Shown: positions 18,690-26,679, counted from the first letter of the stretch. The stretch is 64,000 nt of DNA from Olleya aquimaris (GCF_003259525.1 NZ_QLLO01000005.1:228568-292567); one strand, 5' to 3'. The notes: generated by a model not told the origin, from the sequence alone. Program-made: numbers and translations.

Positions 18690-19589
18690 ATGAAAGCATA
18701 TATATTTCCGGGTCAAGGTGCTCAATTTTCAGGAATGGGTTTAGACTTATATGAAAACTCTTCTGAAGCACAACATTTATTTGAAGATGCTAACGAGATT
18801 TTAGGGTTCAATATCACAGACATTATGTTTGAAGGTACTGCTGAACAATTAAAAGAAACTAAAGTTACGCAACCTGCTATTTTTTTACATTCTGTAATTT
18901 TAGCAAAGACTTTAGGCGAAAGTTTTAAACCAGAAATGGTGGCAGGACACAGTTTAGGAGAATTTTCGGCACTAGTTGCTGCAGGAGCTTTAAGCTTTGA
19001 AGATGGATTAAAATTAGTATCGCAACGTGCTCAAGCTATGCAAAAAGCTTGCGAGTTACAACCAAGTACTATGGCTGCAGTACTAGGCTTAGAAGATCAA
19101 GTTGTAGAAGATATTTGTGCAAAAACTGAAGGTGTTGTTGTAGCTGCAAATTATAATTGTCCTGGACAATTAGTGATTTCTGGAGAAGTAGATGCTATAG
19201 AACGTGCTTGTGAAGCCATGAAAGAGGCTGGAGCACGTCGTGCTTTAGTATTACCTGTTGGTGGAGCATTCCACTCTCCAATGATGGAGCCTGCTAGAGA
19301 GGAATTAGCTGCAGCTATAGAAAACACAACATTTAGCAAACCAAATTGTCCTATTTATCAAAACGTAACTGCTACTGCAATTACTGATGAAAACGAAATA
19401 AAAGCGAATTTAATATCGCAATTAACTGCTCCTGTACGTTGGACACAATCTGTACAGCAAATGATTAAAGATGGTGCCACTTTATTTACTGAAGTTGGTC
19501 CAGGAAAAGTGTTACAAGGACTAGTAAAAAAAATAGATAGAGAAGCACAAACTGCATCTGCAACCTTTGAAACTAAAGGTGATGAGTAG
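18690..19589 (+). CDS. fabD: Malonyl-CoA:ACP transacylase
   Basis: FabD transfers malonyl groups from CoA to acyl carrier protein for fatty acid synthesis in the cytoplasm. The 299-residue protein starts with the family signature YIFPGQGAQFSGMG. It carries the nucleophile Ser88 in GHSLGEFSALVAAGAL, the QRAQAMQ segment and the catalytic His region LPVGGAFHSPMM. The lspA start codon lies inside its last codons (ATGAGTAG, eight-base overlap), so the two are co-translated. Confidence 0.97.
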   Translation: MKAYIFPGQGAQFSGMGLDLYENSSEAQHLFEDANEILGFNITDIMFEGTAEQLKETKVTQPAIFLHSVILAKTLGESFKPEMVAGHSLGEFSALVAAGALSFEDGLKLVSQRAQAMQKACELQPSTMAAVLGLEDQVVEDICAKTEGVVVAANYNCPGQLVISGEVDAIERACEAMKEAGARRALVLPVGGAFHSPMMEPAREELAAAIENTTFSKPNCPIYQNVTATAITDENEIKANLISQLTAPVRWTQSVQQMIKDGATLFTEVGPGKVLQGLVKKIDREAQTASATFETKGDE

Positions 19590-20064
19590 CAGAAACATTT
19601 TAATTCTTGGATTAATCGTATTAAATATAATTTTAGATCAAGTCTCTAAATTTATAGTAAGAGCAGATGTGATTAAGCATAGCACTACTGAAATTTTTGG
19701 TGATTACTTTACTTTACACAACGTAGAAAATGAAGGTGCCTTTTTGGGTATGGGTAGCGACTTTAGTCCAACACTTCGTATTTTACTTTTAATTGTATTA
19801 CCTATAGTTGTTTTATTGTTAGTACTTAGACATATTATAAAAGACAAAACCATGAATACCATGACCCTTGTTGGGTTTTGCTGTATTATTGGTGGTGGTA
19901 TAGCTAATTTATATGATAGAATAGTTTATGGTTCTGTAACCGATTTTTTACATATCGATTTAGGAGGTGTCTTTAGGACAGGCATTTTTAATCTAGCAGA
20001 TGTTTCTGTTATGGTTGGGATGGGTTGCTTATTAGTGGGCAGTTTTAAAAAACAAAAAGCATAA
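19582..20064 (+). CDS. lspA: Lipoprotein signal peptidase (signal peptidase II)
   Basis: LspA cleaves prolipoprotein signal peptides at the lipid-modified Cys in the inner membrane; GldB and the Omp28-like protein in this window are likely substrates. The 160-residue protein has four hydrophobic segments. The catalytic Asp residues lie in GGGIANLYDRI and FNLADVSVMVG. I chose ATG 19582 (MSSRNILILGL), which overlaps the fabD stop by eight bases, instead of a TTG 15 bases earlier. A bidirectional terminator follows. Confidence 0.95.
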   Translation: MSSRNILILGLIVLNIILDQVSKFIVRADVIKHSTTEIFGDYFTLHNVENEGAFLGMGSDFSPTLRILLLIVLPIVVLLLVLRHIIKDKTMNTMTLVGFCCIIGGGIANLYDRIVYGSVTDFLHIDLGGVFRTGIFNLADVSVMVGMGCLLVGSFKKQKA

Positions 20065-20095
20065 AAAAAGCCTCGATTAAAATCGAGGCTTTTTT
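20063..20095. terminator. Bidirectional terminator between lspA and the 63-residue ORF
   Basis: A perfect inverted repeat (GCCTCGATT / AATCGAGGC), extended by A and T runs on both sides with a two-base loop, sits between two convergent genes and can serve both strands. Confidence 0.85.
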
Positions 20096-20096
20096 A

Positions 20097-20288
20097 TTAT
20101 TTACTAAGTACACAATCTTCACAATCTTTAACTTCTCCGTAATACGTTTCGCGGTATTTGTGTAATGTTTTAATAGGAATACCTAATATTTGTTTTTTAA
20201 TGTAGGTTACTTTTGCATTAAGGCGTCCCATTTTGGGTCCAAACCTGTTTTCTTGTTTTGTTTCTCGTTTTACTGTAATCAATTTCAT
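20097..20288 (-). CDS. Small protein of unknown function (63 residues)
   Basis: This is a basic 63-residue ORF ending just after a bidirectional terminator. It contains GPKMGRLNAKVTYIKKQ, LGIPIKTLHKYRETYYGEV and a C-terminal CxxC (DCEDCVLSK). It has no signal peptide or membrane segment. I do not recognise a named family. The composition, clean placement against a terminator and 172 bases of upstream non-coding DNA favour a real gene. The CxxC might bind a metal, but a single pair is weak evidence. Confidence 0.6.
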   Translation of the reverse strand: MKLITVKRETKQENRFGPKMGRLNAKVTYIKKQILGIPIKTLHKYRETYYGEVKDCEDCVLSK

Positions 20289-20460
20289 TGTTATATCATT
20301 TGCATTAGCTACAAAGTAAACAAGAATTTTAATGAATAAAGAATTTTCGCTATTAAAGTATTGTTAATCAGATTACTAATATCAATCTTCTAATTGAAGC
20401 ATAAAATAATTATAAGATTAATAATTAATATAGTATCTGATTTAGGATATGATAATAGGT

Positions 20461-21471
20461 TTATAATGATTTTTGCCATTTCCATGCTGATTCTATTGCT
20501 TCTTCTAAAGAATATTGTGCCTTCCAACCTAATTCTTTGTTAGCTTTAGTTGTGTCTGCATATGCAGAAATAACATCGCCTGGACGTCTATTTACTATCT
20601 TATAATTCAGTTTTTTGTTGGTCACTTTTTCAAAAGCCTTAATGACTTCCAACACAGAACTACCAGTTCCTGTCCCTAAATTAAAAACTTCAAAATTAGA
20701 AGTGTTTTTATTATTTAGTAAGTGTTGTAAAGCAACCACATGTGCTTTTGCAATATCCACCACATGAATATAATCTCTAATACATGTTCCATCTGTTGTA
20801 GGATAATTATCTCCAAATACAGATAATTGCTCTCTAATTCCTGCTCCTGTTTGTGTAATGTAAGGCACTAAGTTTTGTGGCACACCAATGGGCAGCTCAC
20901 CTATTTTAGCTGAGCTATGTGCACCTATTGGATTAAAGTATCTTAAAGCAATACTTTTTAAATTAGTATTTACTTTACAAGTGTCTTTTATGATTTCTTC
21001 ACCTATTTGTTTGGTGTTTCCGTAGGGTGATTCTGCTGGTTTTATTGGAGCCGATTCTGAAATAGGCATAACATCTGCTTGACCATACACTGTACAAGAC
21101 GAGCTAAATATAAAATTAGACTCGTCTAATTTTACAAGCTCTTGTAATACGTATACCAAAGTATTGATGTTGTTTTCATAGTACAATAATGGGTTGTCAA
21201 CACTCTCTCCTACCGCTTTACTTGCTGCAAAATGTATAACACCTTTTATATCTTGATTGGCTCTAAAAAAAGCTTGAACTGCTAATTTGTCTTTTAGATC
21301 TAATTTTTCGAATATTGGTGTTTTACCCGTTATTGAAACGATACCTCCTAAAACCTCAACAGATGCATTAGATAGATTATCTATTATAACCACTTGATAG
21401 CCTTCATTTTGAAGCTCGACAACTGTGTGTGACCCTATAAACCCTAAACCTCCTGTAACTAGTATCTTCAT
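20461..21471 (-). CDS. galE: UDP-glucose 4-epimerase
   Basis: GalE interconverts UDP-glucose and UDP-galactose, feeding LPS and polysaccharide synthesis. The 336-residue protein is a short-chain dehydrogenase-type epimerase with the NAD-binding GGLGFIGSHTVVEL, the catalytic Ser/Thr and Tyr-x3-Lys (SSSCTVYG ... SPYGNTKQIGEEI), SIALRYFNPIGAH and the C-terminal NRRPGDVISAYADTTKA. It lies downstream of the DegT-type aminotransferase gene on the same strand, with 87 bases between them that hold a structured-RNA candidate. Confidence 0.95.
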   Translation of the reverse strand: MKILVTGGLGFIGSHTVVELQNEGYQVVIIDNLSNASVEVLGGIVSITGKTPIFEKLDLKDKLAVQAFFRANQDIKGVIHFAASKAVGESVDNPLLYYENNINTLVYVLQELVKLDESNFIFSSSCTVYGQADVMPISESAPIKPAESPYGNTKQIGEEIIKDTCKVNTNLKSIALRYFNPIGAHSSAKIGELPIGVPQNLVPYITQTGAGIREQLSVFGDNYPTTDGTCIRDYIHVVDIAKAHVVALQHLLNNKNTSNFEVFNLGTGTGSSVLEVIKAFEKVTNKKLNYKIVNRRPGDVISAYADTTKANKELGWKAQYSLEEAIESAWKWQKSL

Positions 21472-21482
21472 TGGCTATGTGT

Positions 21483-21560
21483 GCGTTAAGGATTGAATGG
21501 TTTGTTTGAGCTCCTCGCAGAGAGCGAGCCATGAAAGCCTGACCCTTGTGGTAACGCCCT
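21483..21560 (+). ncRNA. Candidate structured RNA element between the aminotransferase gene and galE
   Basis: This spacer is clearly more GC-rich than its surroundings and folds on paper. An outer stem pairs GCGTTA (21483-21488) with TAACGC (21552-21557). An internal hairpin pairs GCTCCTC with GAGCGAGC (one bulged C) around a GCAGA loop. A small 3' hairpin pairs ACC with GGT. From memory, spacers beginning GCGTTAAGGATTGAA and ending TAACGCCC recur in Flavobacteriia genomes, and this may match an existing RNA family such as Flavo-1, which I could not check. The plus strand is chosen because it gives the order I recall. Its function is unknown. Confidence 0.45.
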
Positions 21561-22716
21561 AATTATTTGCTATAAAATCTTTTACTGTTTTTGTTATAAA
21601 TTTGATTTGATCGTCATCCAACTCGGTATGCATAGGTAAAGAGATAACTTGCTTTACCAATTGGTTAGTGACGGTAAAATCTGCTTCGTTATATCTTGAA
21701 TCTTGATATGCTTTTTGTGCGTGTAATGGGATTGGATAATAGACTCCACAAGGGATTCCGTTATCATTTAGATGCTTAACTAAAGCGTCCCTGTCTACAT
21801 GTTCTACCTTTAAAGTGTATTGGTGGAACACGTGGCAATCACAAGTATCGCATATACCGTCGCAACCATTTACAGTTTTTGGTGTGGTTACTTTTTCTAT
21901 ACCTTTAAAGGCTGCATTGTATTGTCTTGCAGCGTTACGACGTGCATTATTATAACTATCTAATTTTGGTAGTTTAGCATCTAAAACTGCTGCCTGAATA
22001 GAGTCTAAACGCGAATTTACACCAACAACATCATGGTGATAACGCACATACATTCCGTGATTTACAATCCCTCTTATGGTATGTGCTAAATCATCATCAT
22101 TAGTAAAAATAGCGCCTCCATCTCCATAACAACCTAAGTTTTTAGATGGAAAAAATGAGGTTGATGCTACATGACCTATAGTCCCAGATTTTACTTTTGT
22201 ACCATCTGAATAGGTGTAATTTGCGCCAATACCTTGCGCATTATCCTCTATGACATACAAGTTATGCTCTTTTGCTAATTGCATTAAAGCTTCCATATTA
22301 GCACATTGACCAAATAAATGGACAGGCACAATAGCTTTTGTTTTTGGTGTAATAGCTTTTTTTACAGCGTCAATATCTATATTAAACGTTTCTGGATCAA
22401 CATCCACCAAAACAGGTGTTAACTTTAGTAATGCAATAACTTCTACAGTTGCTGCAAACGTAAAGTCTGCTGTAATAACCTCATCACCTTGCTCTAGACC
22501 TAATCCCATCATAGCTATTTGTAAAGCATCCGTACCATTGGCGCATGGAATAACATGTTTTACACCTAAGTAATTTTCGAGATTTTTTTGAAATTCATGG
22601 ACTTTTGGACCATTTACAAAACTAGTATTGTCAATAATTTCTTGAATTGAAGCATCTACTTCATTTTTTATAGCTGCATATTGACCTTTAAGGTCAACCA
22701 TTTGTATTTTTTTCAT
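21559..22716 (-). CDS. DegT/DnrJ/EryC1/StrS-family aminotransferase
   Basis: This 385-residue PLP-dependent aminotransferase is of the type that aminates keto-sugar nucleotides for surface glycans. The PLP Lys is K192 in TSFFPSKNLGCYGDGGA, with VIEDNAQGIGA supplying the cofactor Asp. Other family segments are IPCANGTDALQIAM near the N-terminus and GVYYPIPLHAQKAY near the C-terminus. An unusual Cys cluster, C285-x3-C-x2-C-x-C294 (NGCDGICDTCDCHVFHQY), sits just before the conserved FHQYT segment. With galE downstream it suggests nucleotide-sugar metabolism, but the exact substrate cannot be read from the sequence. Confidence 0.88.
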   Translation of the reverse strand: MKKIQMVDLKGQYAAIKNEVDASIQEIIDNTSFVNGPKVHEFQKNLENYLGVKHVIPCANGTDALQIAMMGLGLEQGDEVITADFTFAATVEVIALLKLTPVLVDVDPETFNIDIDAVKKAITPKTKAIVPVHLFGQCANMEALMQLAKEHNLYVIEDNAQGIGANYTYSDGTKVKSGTIGHVASTSFFPSKNLGCYGDGGAIFTNDDDLAHTIRGIVNHGMYVRYHHDVVGVNSRLDSIQAAVLDAKLPKLDSYNNARRNAARQYNAAFKGIEKVTTPKTVNGCDGICDTCDCHVFHQYTLKVEHVDRDALVKHLNDNGIPCGVYYPIPLHAQKAYQDSRYNEADFTVTNQLVKQVISLPMHTELDDDQIKFITKTVKDFIANN

Positions 22717-22783
22717 CTACAATTGTGTGGTAAACTAATATTAGAAACTTAGTTTTACTTTAAATTTATAATTATCGAATTTA

Positions 22784-22791
22784 CAAAAATA
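22784..22791 (-). promoter_or_regulatory. Predicted -7 box for the aminotransferase-galE unit
   Basis: On the minus strand the sequence reads TATTTTTG, matching TAnnTTTG, 67 bases upstream of the aminotransferase start. No well-placed -33 TTTG is visible. Confidence 0.35.
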
Positions 22792-22837
22792 CCAAACGCT
22801 AAACAATGAATTGTTTATTTTAGCAAAAATTGCATTT

Positions 22838-24076
22838 GTGAAACTACTTTACAACATAGCTATACATCTAGCCAAATTAGTTTTAAAAGTATTAAGCTTA
22901 TTTAATAACAAGCTTAATCAAGGTGTTTTGGGTAGAGCCAAAACTTTTGAAAAGCTTGAAAAAGCTATAAAGAAGAGTGATAATACTTTATGGTTTCATT
23001 GCGCGTCTTTAGGCGAGTATGAGCAAGGTCTACCTGTATTTAATGAATTAAGAAAAGTATACCCTAAACATAAAATAGTACTTTCGTTTTTTTCCCCTTC
23101 TGGATATGAGATAAGAAAACAAGCACCTTTTGCAGATGTTGTTGTGTATTTGCCTTTAGACACCAAACGTAATGCAAAACGATTTATTAATGTTGTGCAC
23201 CCTGAATTGACTGTATTTGTTAAATACGAGATTTGGCCAAATTATTTAAATGAAATACAAATTAGAGGGTTGAAAGCAATATTAATTTCGGCTGTATTTA
23301 GAAAAGACCAATCGTTTTTTAAATGGTATGGAAGCCAAACTAAAAATGCATTATTTGCTTTTGATCATATATTTACGCAAAACGAAGCCTCTAAAAAATT
23401 ACTGCAAAGCATAAACTATACAGCTGTTACTGTTTCTGGAGACACTAGGTTTGATCGTGTATTAAACCAATTACAAATTGATAACAACTTACCTTTTGTT
23501 ACCGATTTTAAAGCTGATAAATTATGTATTGTTATTGGTAGCTCGTGGCCAGAAGATGAAACTATTTTAGTAGATTTTATAAATAATTATAATGGAAAAC
23601 CTGTAACATTTATTATTGCTCCGCATAATATTAAATCTAAACAGATTGCTCACTTAAAAGCGAGTTTAAAACAGAAAACAATTCTTTTTACCGAAAAAGA
23701 AACTAAAGATTTAAAAGACTACGATGTACTTATATTAAACACTGTAGGACTACTAAGTAAAGTGTATAGCTATGCAGATATTGCTTATGTTGGTGGCGCA
23801 ATGGGTACTACTGGTTTGCATAACATCTTAGAACCAGCAGTTTTTGGTGTGCCAATTATTATTGGTAATAACTATAATAAATTTCCTGAAGCTTTTGAAA
23901 TGATTGCTAATAAAGGCGTGTTTTCTGTTAAAAATAATGAAGAACTTTCTGTTATTTTAAATAAACTTATACAAGATCAAACGTTTAGAGAAAAAAGTGG
24001 AACTAATAATTTTAAGTACATCCAACATAACGAAGGCGCTATTGATAAGATTTTACAATATTTAAAGTGTAATTAG
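22838..24076 (+). CDS. waaA: 3-deoxy-D-manno-octulosonic acid (Kdo) transferase
   Basis: WaaA adds Kdo to lipid A precursors at the inner membrane, an essential step in LPS core synthesis. The protein has an N-terminal hydrophobic anchor, the Glu-containing acceptor site LWFHCASLGEYEQGLPV, VFVKYEIWPNYL in the first domain and the GT-B donor region AYVGGAMGTTGLHNILEPAVFGVP in the second. I prefer the GTG at 22838 (MKLLYNIAIHLAKL, 412 residues). A TTG at 22811 would add nine residues. It converges with the EamA gene, with one base between the stops. Confidence 0.93.
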   Translation: MKLLYNIAIHLAKLVLKVLSLFNNKLNQGVLGRAKTFEKLEKAIKKSDNTLWFHCASLGEYEQGLPVFNELRKVYPKHKIVLSFFSPSGYEIRKQAPFADVVVYLPLDTKRNAKRFINVVHPELTVFVKYEIWPNYLNEIQIRGLKAILISAVFRKDQSFFKWYGSQTKNALFAFDHIFTQNEASKKLLQSINYTAVTVSGDTRFDRVLNQLQIDNNLPFVTDFKADKLCIVIGSSWPEDETILVDFINNYNGKPVTFIIAPHNIKSKQIAHLKASLKQKTILFTEKETKDLKDYDVLILNTVGLLSKVYSYADIAYVGGAMGTTGLHNILEPAVFGVPIIIGNNYNKFPEAFEMIANKGVFSVKNNEELSVILNKLIQDQTFREKSGTNNFKYIQHNEGAIDKILQYLKCN

Positions 24077-24077
24077 C

Positions 24078-24914
24078 TTATTGTTTTCTTTTTACTACAA
24101 TTACATTAAGTACTAAACTGGTAATAATTAAAATCATACCTAAAATAGTGACTATAGTATAGTCTTCGGTAAACCAAATAACTCCTGCTAACATAGTGAA
24201 AACGACTTCAATATACTTGAGTGGTGCTACTAATCTGGTTTCGGAAGTTTGTAAGGCTTTGGTCATGTAAATTTGACCAAAATACCCAAAAACACCTAAA
24301 CTTAGTAAAGCTACCCACTCTATTCCTATGGGTTGAATCCAGTATTTTATACTTAAAATTCCTGCAATTATAAATGAGGTGACCATAAAATAATTAACTA
24401 TAACCATAGGATGGTCTTGATTACCGATACGTCTAATAATAATAAATACTAAACCTGTAAATAAAGCTGAAATTAAAGCAAATACAAAGCCCAAACTATC
24501 TACATTGGTCTCTAATCCTTTTAGCATTAAAACTCCGCAAAACGCTGCTATAAAAAACAACCATTGTATAGGTTTTATTCGTTCTTTTAAAAGAAATAAT
24601 GCAAATAGTGCAGCAAAAATTGGTGCTATATAACGAATGGAAACAGCAGTACCTGTAGGTAACAATTTAATGGATGCAAAAAACATTGTCATGGCTATTA
24701 AACCAACAATACTTCTAGCGACTAATAATTTTACTTTATTACCAATAAAAGAAATTTTATTTTTTAGTAGAAAAGGAAACGTAAAAAATAAAGAACCCAA
24801 TGCTCTAAAAAATACAATTTGGTACACATTAAATTTTCCTAAATACTTGACACCAACATTTAATAAAGTAAATGCTAATGCACTAATAATCATGAATTGG
24901 ATAGCTTTTTTCAA
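24078..24914 (-). CDS. EamA-family (DMT superfamily) transporter
   Basis: This inner-membrane transporter of 278 residues has ten predicted hydrophobic segments arranged as two EamA repeats. The first repeat includes VGVKYLGKFNVYQIVFFRA and the second SALFTGLVFIIIRRIG and GYFGQIYMTKALQT. Related proteins export small metabolites or amino acids, but the substrate here is unknown. It lies downstream of a terminator that separates it from the truncated aldolase gene. Confidence 0.88.
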   Translation of the reverse strand: MKKAIQFMIISALAFTLLNVGVKYLGKFNVYQIVFFRALGSLFFTFPFLLKNKISFIGNKVKLLVARSIVGLIAMTMFFASIKLLPTGTAVSIRYIAPIFAALFALFLLKERIKPIQWLFFIAAFCGVLMLKGLETNVDSLGFVFALISALFTGLVFIIIRRIGNQDHPMVIVNYFMVTSFIIAGILSIKYWIQPIGIEWVALLSLGVFGYFGQIYMTKALQTSETRLVAPLKYIEVVFTMLAGVIWFTEDYTIVTILGMILIITSLVLNVIVVKRKQ

Positions 24915-24932
24915 TACGCTTTTAAATTAAAA

Positions 24933-24965
24933 AAAGACCTTTTTATTAGTTTTAAAAAGGTCTTT
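24933..24965 (-). terminator. Terminator after the truncated aldolase gene
   Basis: A 12-base-pair stem (AAAGACCTTTTT / AAAAAGGTCTTT) with a nine-base loop lies just downstream of the aldolase stop in its direction of transcription and is flanked by A/T runs. Confidence 0.75.
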
Positions 24966-24989
24966 GTTTTTATAACTAAAGTGGTAAAG

Positions 24990-25415
24990 TTAACTTTTTA
25001 ACTCAGAAATAATAGCTAAAGCATTTTTAGTATCAGATTCTATTTTAGCTAAATCGTATTTACCTTCAGCATTTTTTGCTATTAGTTTAGATCCCATACC
25101 TACACAAGTAACACCAGCTTTAAACCAAGCTTCAAGGTTTTCTCTAGTTGGAGAAACGCCTCCTGTAGGCATAATACTTGTCCAAGGTTGTGGTCCTTTA
25201 ATAGCTTTTACAAAGTCTGCTCCATACGTTCCGCCAGGAAATAATTTTACTATTTCGCATCCCAGCTCTTCAGCTCTACATATTTCTGTTAAGGTACCAC
25301 ATCCTGGTGACCACATTACTTTACGTCTGTTACAAACTATTGCAATATCTTCTCTTAACACTGGAGTAACAATAAAGTTTGCACCTAAAGCCATAAATCT
25401 TGATGCAGAAGCTGC
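24990..25415 (-). pseudogene. eda: KDPG/KHG aldolase gene, 5'-truncated
   Basis: This frame encodes the C-terminal ~60% of a 2-dehydro-3-deoxy-6-phosphogluconate aldolase. It is recognisable from FMALGANFIVTPVLREDIA, CNRRKVMWSPGCGTLTEI, LGCEIVKLFPGGTYG, KGPQPWTSIMPTGGVSPT and FKAGVTCVGMGSKLI. Family members have about 220 residues; here at most ~142 remain, and the first part of the barrel, including the catalytic Glu region, is missing. Upstream of about 25,400-25,415 the frame reads only a Ser/Ala-rich antisense of another gene. The first ATG inside is at 25394 (134 residues). It is most likely non-functional. The 5' end given is where similarity fades and is approximate. Confidence 0.8.
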
Positions 25416-25530
25416 AAAAGATGGATTTGAAGCTACAGGTAAAGCAATAGATGATGCTGTAGAAGAAACTAAAGAAGCTGGAGAAGCAGTAAAAGATGCA
25501 GTTAATGAAGCAACTGATGATGATAATTAG
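25402..25530 (+). pseudogene. 3' remnant of an Ala/Glu/Asp-rich amphipathic protein gene
   Basis: On the plus strand 42 codons run open to a TAG at 25528 without any plausible start. They read DAEAAKDGFEATGKAIDDAV followed by EETKEAGEAVKDAVNEATDDDN. The heptad-like Ala/Glu/Lys pattern and acidic tail look like the end of a real helical protein, and a terminator follows 26 bases later. Its 5' part is absent because the sequence to the left is the inside of eda on the other strand. The family is unknown. It could also be spurious, but codon composition and the terminator support a relic. Confidence 0.55.
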
Positions 25531-25556
25531 ATTATAATATTTACAAATGTCAACTT

Positions 25557-25589
25557 AAAACACCTTTTTTAAAGGTGTTTTTTTTATTT
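25557..25589 (+). terminator. Terminator after the 3' gene remnant
   Basis: An eleven-base-pair inverted repeat (AAAACACCTTT / AAAGGTGTTTT) with a three-base loop is followed by a T run. It supports a genuine gene end at 25530. Confidence 0.8.
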
Positions 25590-25704
25590 ATATTATTCTC
25601 TGTATTTTAACAAAAATTTAGATAATTTTATATTTATTTGTTAATTTTACGTATTTTATTGTTAATTATTCAAAATAATTTATGATTAATTTAAAATAAT
25701 ATAA

Positions 25705-25735
25705 TTGCATTGAGGTCTCTTTTATCATAATTTTG
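25705..25735 (+). promoter_or_regulatory. Predicted promoter of the secreted 185-residue protein
   Basis: TAATTTTG (25728-25735) is the -7 box; TTG at 25705-25707 lies 20 bases upstream. The gene starts 25 bases after the -7 box. Confidence 0.5.
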
Positions 25736-25759
25736 TAATGAACCAAAAATTATATAACT

Positions 25760-26317
25760 ATGAAAAATTTAAAACTGTATACTGCATTATTCGCATTAGG
25801 ATTTGCATCTTATACAACTCAAGCACAAGATTTAGGAGATACTGACAATGCAACAATTAACATTGAAGCAGAAGTTGTTGGTTTAAGTAACTGGTCTTCT
25901 TATAATACACTAGCTAAACAAATGGAAAAATTTGAAAAAGCTACTCCTGTAGAACAAATGACCATGTTAAGATCATGGAAACCTGTTGTTCAAACTTTAG
26001 ATGACACCAGACCAAATTGGATTAACACTGAAGAAATTAACGAGGACATTGCAGATTTCCAAAAAGAATATTTTGAAGCAACTGCTAATGCAAGTGCTAG
26101 CTCCGACGATTTTAATGAAGATGTTGAAGAATTAGTAGAAGCATATAATGATATGACCGAAGAAGCTAATGAGATTTTTGACCAATACGTTAAAATAAAC
26201 AGAGAAGCCTATAACAATTATAAGAAAGAAGTTAAAGAAGGAAATTACAAAGAAGCTCAAAAACAGTATAAAAAAGATGTAAAAGAGCTTACTGAAGTAA
26301 GAGAAAACGATAAATAA
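25760..26317 (+). CDS. Secreted helical protein of unknown function (185 residues)
   Basis: This protein has a clear signal peptide (MKNLKLYTALFALGFASYTTQAQ) and a mature part that is mostly charged and helical. An N-terminal segment (LSNWSSYNTLAKQMEKFEKA and RSWKPVVQTL) is followed by an acidic stretch (DDFNEDVEELVEAYNDM) and a Lys/Glu-rich coiled coil (YKKEVKEGNYKEAQKQYKKD). I do not recognise a named family. It is probably periplasmic. It has its own promoter and terminator and stands alone between the eda scar and the tRNA genes. Confidence 0.8.
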   Translation: MKNLKLYTALFALGFASYTTQAQDLGDTDNATINIEAEVVGLSNWSSYNTLAKQMEKFEKATPVEQMTMLRSWKPVVQTLDDTRPNWINTEEINEDIADFQKEYFEATANASASSDDFNEDVEELVEAYNDMTEEANEIFDQYVKINREAYNNYKKEVKEGNYKEAQKQYKKDVKELTEVRENDK

Positions 26318-26337
26318 TAATTTATTTAGATAATTGT

Positions 26338-26369
26338 AAAAGACTACCCTATGGTAGTCTTTTTTTTTT
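26338..26369 (+). terminator. Terminator after the secreted 185-residue protein
   Basis: An eight-base-pair stem (AGACTACC / GGTAGTCT), lengthened by A/T pairs and with a four-base loop, is followed by a run of about ten T. Confidence 0.85.
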
Positions 26370-26420
26370 AATCTATAAATAATACGGTATAATTAAAAAC
26401 TTAAATACTTATTAAAAACA

Positions 26421-26450
26421 GAAAAGCCGAAACTTTCGTTTCGGCTTTTC
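26421..26450 (-). terminator. Terminator of the tRNA-Gly/tRNA-Leu unit
   Basis: A 13-base-pair inverted repeat (GAAAAGCCGAAAC / GTTTCGGCTTTTC) with a four-base loop lies just past the 3' end of tRNA-Leu in its direction of transcription. Confidence 0.75.
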
Positions 26451-26455
26451 ATCTG

Positions 26456-26539
26456 TACTCGGGACGGGACTTGAACCCGTACGTCCTAATGGACATTGGA
26501 TTTTAAGTCCAACGTGTCTACCAATTCCACCACCCGAGC
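26456..26539 (-). tRNA. tRNA-Leu (anticodon UAA)
   Basis: The minus strand folds as a class II tRNA of 84 nt. The acceptor stem pairs GCTCGGG with CCCGAGT, the D region reads GGTGGAATTGGTAGACACG, the anticodon stem-loop is TTGGACTTAAAATCCAA with anticodon TAA, there is a variable arm (TGTCCATTAGGACGT), and the T arm is CGGGTTCAAGTCCCG. The discriminator is A. CCA is not encoded; the following bases are CAG. Confidence 0.96.
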
Positions 26540-26569
26540 GTGGAATATTTTTTTAGGAAAAAATCTCAG

Positions 26570-26641
26570 AGCGAAAGACGGGATTTGAACCCGCGACCCT
26601 CACCTTGGCAAGGTGATGCTCTACCCCTGAGCTACTTTCGC
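26570..26641 (-). tRNA. tRNA-Gly (anticodon GCC)
   Basis: The minus strand folds as a 72-nt tRNA with acceptor GCGAAAG / CTTTCGC, D arm GCTCAGGGGTAGAGC, anticodon stem-loop CACCTTGCCAAGGTG (anticodon GCC) and T arm GCGGGTTCAAATCCCG(T). CCA is not encoded. It precedes tRNA-Leu by 30 bases and the two are probably co-transcribed. Confidence 0.96.
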
Positions 26642-26679
26642 AGTCTTTATATGAACGAGCAACACGATGATTGCGGATG

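Noticed and set aside
25395..25545. N-terminal extension of the aldolase frame through the junction
   Set aside because: The frame stays open but reads a Ser/Ala/Leu low-complexity string that is the antisense of an Ala/Glu-rich coding strand and lacks aldolase motifs.
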